Assembly (NCBI GenBank): GCA_023228085.1
Contig: JALOBW010000001.1
Coordinates: 124,001 to 188,000 of the forward strand
Length of the DNA stretch: 64,000 bases
DNA from: a bacterium
Lineage (GTDB): Bacteria; Patescibacteriota; Minisyncoccia; Minisyncoccales; Minisyncoccaceae
Reading direction: 5' to 3'
The notes under the pieces: generated by a model
What the model saw: the letters and a program-made list of their open reading frames with translations, nothing else
What the model was told of the DNA's origin: nothing
Database searches by the model: none
Program-made: the position numbers and the translations under genes
In this document: piece by piece, positions 52,212-60,414 of the stretch
Numbering within the stretch: the first letter of the stretch is position 1
How the letters are laid out: every line of letters begins with the position of its first letter

Positions 52212-52709
52212 ATGTTATCAGAACAAATAAAACAAGACTTAATAGCAGGGCAGAAGGCAAAAGACGAAAAAGTAGTTTCTTGCTTGAGAATGCTTAAAGC
52301 TGCTATTACAAATAAAGAAATAGAAAAGAGGCTAAAAATAGTTGAAAGTAATCCAAATTTGAGTGAAGAGGATTTATCTAATCAATCAAGACTCAATGAT
52401 GAAGAGATAGTAGAAGTTATTTCTCTGGAAGTTAAAAAAAGACGTGATAGTATTTTAAGCTTTGAAAAAGGTGGAAGAATGGATTTGGTAGAAAGGGAAA
52501 CTGCTGAACTGAATATTTTGAAAAAATATATGCCAGCTGAATTAACCGAAGAAGAAATACGAACTCTTGTAAGAGATATTATAGGAAGAGTCGGGGCAAG
52601 CAGTATAAAAGATATCGGAATAGTTATGAAAGAAGTCGTTCCTCAAACAAAAGGAAAATCTGATGGAAATTTAGTCGGGCAAATAGTAAGGGAAGAACTA
52701 TCAAAATAA
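52212..52709 (+). CDS. GatB/YqeY domain protein
   Basis: This 165-residue protein has the YqeY pattern: 'LIAGQKAKDEKVVSCLRMLKAAITNKEI' (landmarks only), 'EVKKRRDSILSFEKGGRMDLV', 'ELNILKKYMPAELTEEEI', 'MKEVVPQTKGKSDGNLV'. It resembles the C-terminal tRNA-contacting domain of GatB. It follows rpsU. It is longer and more canonical than the paralog at 36959. Confidence 0.9.
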   Translation: MLSEQIKQDLIAGQKAKDEKVVSCLRMLKAAITNKEIEKRLKIVESNPNLSEEDLSNQSRLNDEEIVEVISLEVKKRRDSILSFEKGGRMDLVERETAELNILKKYMPAELTEEEIRTLVRDIIGRVGASSIKDIGIVMKEVVPQTKGKSDGNLVGQIVREELSK

Positions 52710-52713
52710 TAAT

Positions 52714-52740
52714 AACTGGATTAATATCCAGTTTTTTGTT
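52714..52740 (+). terminator. Terminator after the YqeY gene
   Basis: AACTGGAT-TAAT-ATCCAGTT (52714-52733) is followed by TTTTG. Confidence 0.88.
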
Positions 52741-52809
52741 GATCTTAAAACAAGGCATTTTAAAATTGTTCTAATTGTTTTTTTGTAAATAGATTGATAT
52801 AATTTATTT

Positions 52810-53595
52810 ATGAAATCGTCTCAATCTTTTACTCTAATAGAACTATTAATTGTTATTGCTATTATTGGCATTCTAGCCAGTATTATTATTGTATCTATGA
52901 CTAATGCCACAAATAGTGCTAATGATGCTAGGAGAAAAACAGACATAGCTACTATTATCAAGAATCTAGCAATATATGGAACCCAAAGTGGTGATAACTA
53001 TCCAATTCAGGCAGTGCAATGTAATATTGGGGACGACAATGCTAGTACCGGTTGTACAGTATTAAATCCTATACTAAGAACATATCTTCCCAGTATTCCT
53101 AAAGATCCAGTTAGTTCCTCTTATTATACGTATCAGTCTACAGATGGAGTAAATTTTAGTGTTGCGGCAACGATGTCTAATGGGGATCCGTATCTTTACA
53201 ATAGCGCAGAAGGATATATGAAAAACTTTGCCGATCAGAGTTATGGAGGAACTTGTACAGTTAGTCCGAATGGATGTAGTACTGGGAGCTGTTGGAGTGT
53301 AGTAGATGAATCGGCATGGTGTGTAGTTAAAGGCGATATTGCGAGTACCTTAACACGCACATGGAATACTTCAAGATATATTACAAAAATTGAGTGGGAA
53401 GCAGGTGGAACATTATCAGCAAGAATTTGGTATTTGGATGTCTATGATGGAAGTAGTTGGCAGCAAGTAGACTCTGTATCAACTCAAGACGGGGTATTAA
53501 GAACAGTAAATATTGGATATAATATATCGGCAATGAGGATTAGAAGAAATGATAATGTCAATTGGCATCAATTTATGCATTTTGCTGCTTATTAG
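52810..53595 (+). CDS. Type IV prepilin-like protein with beta-sandwich-like tail
   Basis: This 261-residue protein has a short leader and the prepilin cleavage/methylation motif 'FTLIELLIVIAIIGILASII', so it should be processed by a prepilin peptidase and assembled into a pilus or pseudopilus. After the pilin core (about 30-135) there is an extra C-terminal region (about 150-261) with Cys residues and 'WNTSRYITKIEWEAGGTLSA' then 'YDGSSWQQVDSVST', which resembles a discoidin/F5-8C-type beta-sandwich. That could make it an adhesive minor pilin. No assembly genes are in this window. Confidence 0.82.
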   Translation: MKSSQSFTLIELLIVIAIIGILASIIIVSMTNATNSANDARRKTDIATIIKNLAIYGTQSGDNYPIQAVQCNIGDDNASTGCTVLNPILRTYLPSIPKDPVSSSYYTYQSTDGVNFSVAATMSNGDPYLYNSAEGYMKNFADQSYGGTCTVSPNGCSTGSCWSVVDESAWCVVKGDIASTLTRTWNTSRYITKIEWEAGGTLSARIWYLDVYDGSSWQQVDSVSTQDGVLRTVNIGYNISAMRIRRNDNVNWHQFMHFAAY

Positions 53596-53603
53596 TAAAC
53601 TCA

Positions 53604-53630
53604 AAGCACCGAAAGGTGTTCTTTTTTTCT
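53604..53630 (+). terminator. Terminator after the prepilin-like gene
   Basis: AGCACC-GAAA-GGTGTT (53605-53620), with one G-U pair and a GNRA tetraloop, is followed by CTTTTTTT. Confidence 0.82.
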
Positions 53631-53730
53631 GCTATTTTTTATGTGAAAGACTAAAAAATAAGTCCTTTACGGCATGGTGAAAACCCTCCTTTGCAATAAA
53701 TCTCATAATTTAGTAGAATATATATAAACA

Positions 53731-54186
53731 ATGATTGAAATTCAAAACTTAAATCCAGATTTTAGGCGCATAAACAAAAAATTTCTTATTGAAATTGTTG
53801 AAGCTATTTTGCGTAAAGAAAAAGTAAGTAAAAAGGTTGATATTTCAATTGTAATAGTAAGTGAAAAAGAAATTCATAAGTTAAACAAACAGTACAGAAA
53901 AAAAGATAAGTCAACTGATGTTCTTTCTTTTGGTAGTGTGAGAGATTTTTTATCAGTAGAATCCTTTGTCCTACCAGAAATAGTGATTTGTCCAGAAGAA
54001 GTACAGAAAAATGCAGAAGAATATAAAGTTTCCTTTAAAAATGAATTGGTGAAAGTATTAATCCATGGAATTTTGCATCTGCTTGATTTTGATCACGAGA
54101 AATGCGAAGAAGATGCAAAAAAAATGTTTTTGAAGCAAGATAAATATCTTGCAATGTTCTTGAAGATAAAAAGTAAAAGTAAATAA
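53731..54186 (+). CDS. ybeY: Endoribonuclease YbeY
   Basis: This 151-residue metalloprotein carries the H-x3-H-x5-H zinc signature in 'LIHGILHLLDFDHEK' and the upstream 'YRKKDKSTDVLSF' motif. YbeY matures the 16S rRNA 3' end and monitors ribosome quality. Its stop lies 1 nt before ftsA. Confidence 0.93.
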   Translation: MIEIQNLNPDFRRINKKFLIEIVEAILRKEKVSKKVDISIVIVSEKEIHKLNKQYRKKDKSTDVLSFGSVRDFLSVESFVLPEIVICPEEVQKNAEEYKVSFKNELVKVLIHGILHLLDFDHEKCEEDAKKMFLKQDKYLAMFLKIKSKSK

Positions 54187-54187
54187 A

Positions 54188-55549
54188 ATGGCAAAACCGC
54201 AAATTGTTACTGGCATTGATATTGGTACAGATACTATTAAGATTTTGACTGTTAAAAAAGATCCCGACACAGGAGATGTTCAGGAAGTTTTGTTTTTTGA
54301 TAAGATAAAATCTGCAGGAGTACAAAAAGGAAGAGTGCGAAATCCAATTGAGGTGGGGAAGAAAATTCAGGAATTAGTTTCTAGAGCTGAGAGGAAGTTT
54401 GATGGACAAAAACTAGATGAAATTTATGTGAATATAAATGGAAGTAAGATTGAGATGATTCCTAGTCAAGAAACTATTTTAGTAGGAAGAGCAAACGGAA
54501 AAGTTTCTGTTGAAGATGTAGATAGAGTTATTTTTCAAGTTCAAGAAAAGATAAGCCCTATGTTAACTAATAAAGAAATATTAGGAGTTTATCCTAGGGA
54601 ATGGATATTAGATGACGAAGGCGAAATAAAGAATCCAGTTGGACTACAAGGATATAAATTAAAACTAGATGCATTAGTACTTACTTGTTTTTTTTCTGAT
54701 AGAGAGAGTATTGATCAAGCATTGAATACTGCTGGGCTTGGGGGTAGTGATGCCATAATAGCAAATCCAATCGCTGATGCTAGAGTTGTTCTCAACCAAG
54801 ATCTTAAAGAGCTTGGAGTTGCAATTGTAAATATTGGCTCGGGCACTTCAAGTGTAATCATATATCAAGATGGTCGTTTAGTTAGTTCGGCTGTTTATCC
54901 AGTAGGATCTTCTAATATAACTAACGATATTGCTATTGGGTTTAAAACCGAGATTGAGGTTGCCGAAAAAATAAAACAACAGTTTGGATGTTGTTTGGGT
55001 GATTGCAAAGGTGGTTCGGGGAAGAAAATTGAATTTGATTTGGATACTATTTATGGGAAGGATAACGTGGAAGATGATGAAGAAGAGCCAATACGAAAAA
55101 AAATTGAGATAATGAGTAAGGCTGGTGCAAGAAAAACAGTAGCGGTAAAAAAGGAAAAACCTCAAAAGAAAAATTGTTTTTGCTTTTACGAGAAAGATCT
55201 TAAAAAAATAATTGAAGCGAGGGTTTCGGAAATGTTTGAATTAATTGCTGATCAAATAAATTCAACTGCGAATTCTGGGCTTTTGCCAGGTGGAATAATA
55301 ATAATTGGAGGAGGAGCAAAATTACCAGGAATAGTAGACATGGCAAAAAAGGAATTTAATCTTCCTTGCAGAATAGGATATGCTAAAGACTTTTCTGGAT
55401 TAGATAAGGATCCATCATATGTGACTGTTTGTGGTTTGGTGGTAGATGAAATAGAAGAAGATGAATCCGATCAAGGAAAATCAGGTAATAATCGTATTAA
55501 AGGATTTTTTGGAAAAATTGGTGAAATAATTGGAAACTTAATCCCTTAA
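54188..55549 (+). CDS. ftsA: Cell division protein FtsA
   Basis: This 453-residue actin-like ATPase has phosphate 1 'TGIDIGTDTIKILTV', phosphate 2 'IVNIGSGTSSVIIY', and the adenosine motif 'IIIIGGGAKLPGI'. A charged, Cys-containing insertion (about 270-345, with 'KKNCFCFYEKD') is unusual. The C-terminal amphipathic helix 'GFFGKIGEIIGNLIP' should bind the membrane. FtsA tethers FtsZ filaments. It lies 5 nt before a second FtsZ. Confidence 0.9.
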   Translation: MAKPQIVTGIDIGTDTIKILTVKKDPDTGDVQEVLFFDKIKSAGVQKGRVRNPIEVGKKIQELVSRAERKFDGQKLDEIYVNINGSKIEMIPSQETILVGRANGKVSVEDVDRVIFQVQEKISPMLTNKEILGVYPREWILDDEGEIKNPVGLQGYKLKLDALVLTCFFSDRESIDQALNTAGLGGSDAIIANPIADARVVLNQDLKELGVAIVNIGSGTSSVIIYQDGRLVSSAVYPVGSSNITNDIAIGFKTEIEVAEKIKQQFGCCLGDCKGGSGKKIEFDLDTIYGKDNVEDDEEEPIRKKIEIMSKAGARKTVAVKKEKPQKKNCFCFYEKDLKKIIEARVSEMFELIADQINSTANSGLLPGGIIIIGGGAKLPGIVDMAKKEFNLPCRIGYAKDFSGLDKDPSYVTVCGLVVDEIEEDESDQGKSGNNRIKGFFGKIGEIIGNLIP

Positions 55550-55554
55550 AAACT

Positions 55555-56484
55555 ATGACAAAGATAAGAGTAATCGGAATAGGCGGAGCAGGGTGTAATA
55601 CTATTTCACGTCTGTTTGGTGGAAATATTAAAAACGCCGACTTGATAAGTATGAATACCGATGTTCAGGATCTAAAAAAGAAGGATGCCCACATAAAAGT
55701 TAAAATAGGAGAAAAAACAACTAATGGTTTTGGTTCTGGTATGAAACCAGAGATAGGAATGGCTGCCGCGCAAGAAAGCCAAAAAGAGATTGAAGATATA
55801 ATAAAAGATTCTGATATAGTGTTTTTGTCTGCTGGACTTGGAGGAGGTACTGGGTCTGGAGCGATGCCTGTTGTTGCAGAAATAGCGAAAAAAATGGGAG
55901 TTTTAACTATTGGTGTTGTGACATTACCTTTTTCTTTTGAAGGTAAAAAAAGGAAAAAAATTGCACTTTCAAGTTTAGAAGAAATAAAACAGCACATAGA
56001 TACTTTAGTGGTAATCTCAAATGATAAATTAGCTACCATCATTCCTCCAAAAGCATCAATTGAGTTTGCATTTCAAAAATGTGATGATTTACTCAAAGAA
56101 GCTGTTGAGAGTATTTCAAATATTATTACCAATACCGGAATATTAAATCTTGATTTTGCAGATATTAAAGAAACTTTAAAAAACGGAGGAGTAGCATTTT
56201 TTGGAACGGGAAAAGGAGAAGGAAAGGACAGGGCAACTAAGGCAATTGATAAAGCATTTTCTTTATCAATTAGTGGATTTGCTTTAGAAAAGACAAATAG
56301 TATACTTTTTAACGTTGCATCGGGTTCTGGTAGTGCAACTGTTTCGGAAATAAAAAAAATTGCTGAGGAAGTAAAGAAGAAAGTTTCACCAAACGCAAAA
56401 ATAATCTTTGGAGCATCCAAAGATGATTCTTTAGGGAAAGATGAAATTAGAATTACAGTTATCGCTACTAGTTCTAATAAATAG
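55555..56484 (+). CDS. Tail-less FtsZ paralog
   Basis: This 309-residue protein has a full GTPase core: 'VIGIGGAGCNTI', 'MNTDVQDLKK' (T3), 'LGGGTGSGAMP' and the T7 loop 'NLDFAD'. It ends right after the core ('ITVIATSSNK') without linker or FtsA-binding peptide. It could co-polymerise with the long FtsZ encoded at 43399 or have a separate role. It forms an operon with ybeY and ftsA. Confidence 0.9.
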   Translation: MTKIRVIGIGGAGCNTISRLFGGNIKNADLISMNTDVQDLKKKDAHIKVKIGEKTTNGFGSGMKPEIGMAAAQESQKEIEDIIKDSDIVFLSAGLGGGTGSGAMPVVAEIAKKMGVLTIGVVTLPFSFEGKKRKKIALSSLEEIKQHIDTLVVISNDKLATIIPPKASIEFAFQKCDDLLKEAVESISNIITNTGILNLDFADIKETLKNGGVAFFGTGKGEGKDRATKAIDKAFSLSISGFALEKTNSILFNVASGSGSATVSEIKKIAEEVKKKVSPNAKIIFGASKDDSLGKDEIRITVIATSSNK

Positions 56485-56597
56485 TTTTCGTCAATTTACC
56501 CAAAAAAATTATAAAAAACCCATAAAAAATCAAGAAAATCTTATGGATTTTTGTCAAAATTGACACCGATTTTAGGGGAGGATAGAATTGAATTACT
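56485..56597 (+). promoter_or_regulatory. Leader region of nrdD with inverted repeats
   Basis: GTCAATTT and AAATTGAC form an 8-bp inverted repeat about 58 nt apart. A CCATAA/TTATGG pair lies inside. A GGGGAGG purine run lies about 20 nt before the ATG. I do not see a consensus NrdR box, and the role is unknown. Confidence 0.35.
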
Positions 56598-58724
56598 ATG
56601 ACAAATAAAATCACCAAAATTAGAAAAAGAAACGGAGATCTTGTTGAATTTAATCAAGACAAGATAACAAATGCTATCTTTAAGGCCATAACTTTCACTG
56701 ATTCTGGGAATGGTGAAAAGACAAATGATATTTCTAATAAGGTAGTGGATATACTAAATAGAAGATACAAAGAAAACGAGATTCCCACTGTTGAAGAAAT
56801 ACAAGATATTGTTGAAGAAGCATTAATGCTTGAAGATGAAGTTGATGCTGCAAAGGCATTTATACTTTATAGAGAACAGAGAAGAAGAATTAGGGAGGCT
56901 CAGGAGATAAGTGAAGAAGCAGTTGATAGAGTTGATGATTATTTGGACAAGCTAGATTGGGAAGTTCAAGAGAATTCAAATATGACGTTTTCGCTTCAGG
57001 GTCTCAATCATTATGGAGTTTCTTATATTGTCAAAAAGTATTGGTTAAACAAAATCTATCCACAGGAAGTGAGAAATGCTCATGAATCTGGAGATATGCA
57101 TATCCATAATTTGGATACACTTTCTTGTTATTGTGTAGGGTGGGATTTGTATGCGTTAATCCAGGAAGGTTTTGGTGGGGTTTCTGGAAAAATTGAATCT
57201 TATCCACCAAAACATTTTAGAACTGCTTTAGGGCAGATCGTTAACTTTATGTATACTCTTCAGGGCGAAGCTGCTGGTGCCGTGTCATTTTCTAATTTTG
57301 ATACATTGCTTGCTCCCTTTATACGTTACGATAATCTTAGTTATGCTCAAGTAGAACAAGCCATTCAGGAGTTTCTTTACAATATGGCTGTGCCAACTAG
57401 GGTAGGATTTCAGTGTCCATTTACAAATATTACTCTTGATTTAAAGCCTTCTCCTGTTTTTGCAAAACAGCCCGTAATAGTTGGTGGAGTTCCTCAGAAG
57501 GAAACTTATGGTGAATTTGAAGAGGAGATGAAAATTCTAGTAAAAGCTTTTTATACAGCGATGATAAAAGGAGACAGAAGTGGAAGACCGTTTTCTTTTC
57601 CTATTCCAACAATTAACATAACACCAGATTTTCCTTGGGATGATCCAGCTCTGGTTCCTATGTTTGAGGCATCAGCGAAATATGGAATAAACTACTTCGC
57701 TAATTATATTAATTCCAGTATGAAGCCAGAGGACGTAAGATCAATGTGTTGCCGCTTGAGACTTGATTTATCCGAGTTAAGTAATAGGGGTGGTGGTGGA
57801 TTATTTGGGTCGGGGTCTCTTACTGGAAGTATTGGAGTCGTCACTATAAACCTTCCAAGAATTGGATATCTTTCAAAGACAAAGAAAGAGTTTTTTGAAA
57901 GGCTATCCAAAATTATGCAATATGCAAAGGAAAGCTTGGAGATAAAACGAAAAACAATTGAGGAATATACAGCGAAAGGACTTTATCCATACTCAAAGCA
58001 TTACTTGCAGGGTGTTAAAAAAGCTAAGGGACAATATTTTGCTAATCATTTCTCAACTATTGGAATTGTCGGTATGAATGAAGCGTTGTTAAATTTCATG
58101 GGTGAGGATATTGGTTCAAAAAAAGGCGTGGCGTTTGCACTTGAGGTAATGACCTTTATGCGCGAAAAATTAGTTGAATTTCAAAAAGAAACTAATAGTA
58201 TATATAACTTAGAAGCAACACCTGCCGAATCTACTGCTTATAGATTAGCGCAAAAAGACAAAAAATTGTATTCAGAAATTATAGCTTCTGGGACTAAGAA
58301 AGTTCCTTATTACACAAATTCTACTCAATTGCCAGTAAATTATACCGACGATGTATTTGAAGAATTAAAACTCCAAGATGATTTGCAGTGTATGTACACT
58401 GGTGGAACTGTAGAACACTTGTTCCTTGGAGAAGAGATTACAGATATTGAAAACTTAAAAACTTTAATTAAAAAAGCTTTTGAAAAAAATCGTTTGCCAT
58501 ACATTACTGTCACTCCAACTTTTTCAATATGTCCTACTCATGGGTACATTGCAGGAAAACACTTTGCCTGTCCAAAATGTGCCATAGAGCAACCTTGTGA
58601 AGTTTACTCAAGAGTGGTGGGCTACATAAGACCAGTATCGCAATGGAACGAGGGAAAGCAAAAAGAATTTGCCGATAGAAAAGAGTTTAATTTAAAAGGT
58701 TCTTTATCTAATCTTAAAAAATAA
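56598..58724 (+). CDS. nrdD: Anaerobic ribonucleoside-triphosphate reductase (class III)
   Basis: This 708-residue glycyl-radical enzyme makes deoxynucleotides without oxygen. An N-terminal ATP-cone (about 1-95, 'RKRNGDLVEFNQDKI') gives allosteric control. The catalytic core has 'MCCRLRLDLSEL' and 'CMYTGGTVEHLFLGE'. A zinc site with CPTHGY, CPKC and C ends in 'EVYSRVVGYIRPVSQWN', where Gly675 should carry the radical. A nearly identical tail is repeated in the next small gene, and an activase-like gene follows. Confidence 0.94.
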   Translation: MTNKITKIRKRNGDLVEFNQDKITNAIFKAITFTDSGNGEKTNDISNKVVDILNRRYKENEIPTVEEIQDIVEEALMLEDEVDAAKAFILYREQRRRIREAQEISEEAVDRVDDYLDKLDWEVQENSNMTFSLQGLNHYGVSYIVKKYWLNKIYPQEVRNAHESGDMHIHNLDTLSCYCVGWDLYALIQEGFGGVSGKIESYPPKHFRTALGQIVNFMYTLQGEAAGAVSFSNFDTLLAPFIRYDNLSYAQVEQAIQEFLYNMAVPTRVGFQCPFTNITLDLKPSPVFAKQPVIVGGVPQKETYGEFEEEMKILVKAFYTAMIKGDRSGRPFSFPIPTINITPDFPWDDPALVPMFEASAKYGINYFANYINSSMKPEDVRSMCCRLRLDLSELSNRGGGGLFGSGSLTGSIGVVTINLPRIGYLSKTKKEFFERLSKIMQYAKESLEIKRKTIEEYTAKGLYPYSKHYLQGVKKAKGQYFANHFSTIGIVGMNEALLNFMGEDIGSKKGVAFALEVMTFMREKLVEFQKETNSIYNLEATPAESTAYRLAQKDKKLYSEIIASGTKKVPYYTNSTQLPVNYTDDVFEELKLQDDLQCMYTGGTVEHLFLGEEITDIENLKTLIKKAFEKNRLPYITVTPTFSICPTHGYIAGKHFACPKCAIEQPCEVYSRVVGYIRPVSQWNEGKQKEFADRKEFNLKGSLSNLKK

Positions 58725-58769
58725 ACTAATGCGTAAAATATAACGAATAATATTTTACGAATAAATAAT

Positions 58770-59048
58770 ATGGAAATTCAAAATTTTTTCTGCCATGACT
58801 GTGGTAAAGAAATCATTATTGATAAAAACAACGAAATAAAGAATGGGCAACTACTAAAATATGATCTTGGGAATGGAAAGGATAAAATGATATTCAAATG
58901 TAGCGAATGCTATAGTAAGGATGCATCTTTGAGAAACTATCAGGAAACAGAAGTTTACTCAAGAGTGGTGGGCTACATAAGACCAGTATCGCAATGGAAC
59001 GATGGAAAGCAAAAAGAATTTGAAGATAGAAAAACATTTAGTATTTAA
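58770..59048 (+). CDS. Zinc-ribbon protein with duplicated NrdD glycyl-radical tail
   Basis: This 92-residue protein has an N-terminal zinc-ribbon-like part (FFCHDCGKE and KCSECYSK). Fused to it, after residue 60, is a copy of the NrdD C-terminus, 'EVYSRVVGYIRPVSQWNDGK'. The radical Gly equivalent is Gly68. At DNA level the copies (58599-58690 and 58950-59041) are identical for the first 53 nt and nearly so after. It may be a spare glycyl-radical subunit, as GrcA is for pyruvate formate-lyase, or a recent 3'-end duplication. It lies between nrdD and its activase. Confidence 0.75.
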   Translation: MEIQNFFCHDCGKEIIIDKNNEIKNGQLLKYDLGNGKDKMIFKCSECYSKDASLRNYQETEVYSRVVGYIRPVSQWNDGKQKEFEDRKTFSI

Positions 59049-59060
59049 TTAAAATTTAAA

Positions 59061-59092
59061 AAGTGTGCGGTAGAAATCCGCACACTTTTGTA
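59061..59092 (+). terminator. Terminator between the small glycyl-radical gene and the activase
   Basis: A perfect 10-bp stem (AAGTGTGCGG-TAGAAAT-CCGCACACTT, 59061-59087) is followed by TTGTAATT. The activase ATG is 9 nt after the stem, so this hairpin may reduce rather than stop transcription. Confidence 0.75.
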
Positions 59093-59095
59093 ATT

Positions 59096-59800
59096 ATGAC
59101 TATAGGGGGTTTTCAAAAATTTACTCTAATAGATTATCCGGGAAAATTATCCTGTATAATTTTTTTGTCGGGTTGCAATTTTCGTTGTCCATTTTGTTAT
59201 TCAACAGAACTTGTTTTGCCCGAAAAAATAAAGAATCATCCAAAATTAAACAAGAATAATATAATAGATTATCTTAGGGATAGGCAAGGAATGCTTGAGG
59301 GAGTAGTAATATGTGGTGGTGAGCCGACACTAAATAGCGACATTGAAGAATTGTGCCATGATATCAAAGATTTGGGTTATTCAATAAAACTAGATACAAA
59401 TGGATCTAATCCAGATATATTAAAGAAATTGATTGAGAATAAATTAATTGATTATATCGCAATGGATATAAAAGCACCTCTTGATCCAGAAAGATATAAA
59501 AAAGCGGTTGGCGTCAATGTGGATATAGAAACAATAAAAAAATCAATTGAACTAATAAAAACCTCTGGTATTGATTATGAATTTAGAACAACTATTGTTT
59601 CGGGAATACATAGTGATGAGGATATAATATTAATAGCCGAAAGCATTGCTCCTGCTAAAAGGTATTTTGTTCAGCAATTTATCTCAGAAAAAACCATAAT
59701 AGACATATCGCTTAAAGATAAAAAGCCAATTCCTTATGAAAAATTAGAAAAAGCCTTAGCTAGAGTAATAAACTTGTTTGATGTTTGTAAAATAAGATAA
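59096..59800 (+). CDS. nrdG: Anaerobic NrdD-activating radical SAM protein
   Basis: This 234-residue radical SAM enzyme has the [4Fe-4S] motif 'LSGCNFRCPFCYS' (CxxxCxxC), 'VVICGGEPTLN' and 'DTNGSNPDIL'. It most resembles the pyruvate-formate-lyase-activase/NrdG2 type that generates the glycyl radical on NrdD, which fits its position. I chose the ATG at 59096; a longer GTG-started frame begins inside the terminator. Confidence 0.88.
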   Translation: MTIGGFQKFTLIDYPGKLSCIIFLSGCNFRCPFCYSTELVLPEKIKNHPKLNKNNIIDYLRDRQGMLEGVVICGGEPTLNSDIEELCHDIKDLGYSIKLDTNGSNPDILKKLIENKLIDYIAMDIKAPLDPERYKKAVGVNVDIETIKKSIELIKTSGIDYEFRTTIVSGIHSDEDIILIAESIAPAKRYFVQQFISEKTIIDISLKDKKPIPYEKLEKALARVINLFDVCKIR

Positions 59801-59802
59801 TT

Positions 59803-60414
59803 ATGTTTCCTCTTTATGACGAAAGCAGAGTAAAGGGTAAGTGGCCATTTTTTACGATTCTGCTCATTATTGTTAATATCGCTATATTCTTTTATACTTT
59901 TCCAAATCTGGAGTTCTGTAGTAATTTTTATGGTTTCCATAGTAGCGATTTTTTAAATGGAAAAATATATACAGTCTTTACTTCAATGTTCCTACATGCT
60001 GATATATTCCATTTACTTGGAAATATATGGTTTTTGTGGGTTTTTGGAGACAATTTAGAAGCAAAGCTTGGGAATATAAAATTCTTATTGTTTTATTTGT
60101 TTTGTGGGGTATTTTCAGCCCTTATCTATTCAATAACTAGCTTTGGGTCAACTTATCCTGTTATTGGTGCCTCAGGTGCAATTTCGGGGGTTTTAGGGGG
60201 GTATTTAATAATGTTCCCTAGAAATAAGATTAAAGCCGTTGTTCCTTTAATTGTTTGGTTTCTTGCCTCTATTCCAGCTACAGTATTTATTGCAATATGG
60301 TTTGTTCTACAGTTTGTATCAATGGGAAGTAATGATATGGTTGCTTACTCTGGACATATAGGAGGATTTTTGGCTGGAGTTTTATTTGTTAAAAAGTTTA
60401 AAAAATTTAAATAA
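59803..60414 (+). CDS. Rhomboid family intramembrane serine protease
   Basis: This 203-residue protein has about six membrane helices, with catalytic Ser in 'VIGASGAISGVLGG' (GxSG) and His in 'YSGHIGGFLAGV'. The N-terminus 'MFPLYDESRVKGKWPFFT' and 'HADIFHLLGNIWFLWVFGDN' are typical of the family. It cleaves membrane proteins within the bilayer. It directly abuts the ComEC-like gene. Confidence 0.93.
   Translation: MFPLYDESRVKGKWPFFTILLIIVNIAIFFYTFPNLEFCSNFYGFHSSDFLNGKIYTVFTSMFLHADIFHLLGNIWFLWVFGDNLEAKLGNIKFLLFYLFCGVFSALIYSITSFGSTYPVIGASGAISGVLGGYLIMFPRNKIKAVVPLIVWFLASIPATVFIAIWFVLQFVSMGSNDMVAYSGHIGGFLAGVLFVKKFKKFK

Noticed and set aside
59063..59095. Upstream GTG start for the NrdD activase.
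   Set aside because: It lies within a perfect 10-bp terminator stem, while ATG 59096 gives the normal N-terminus.
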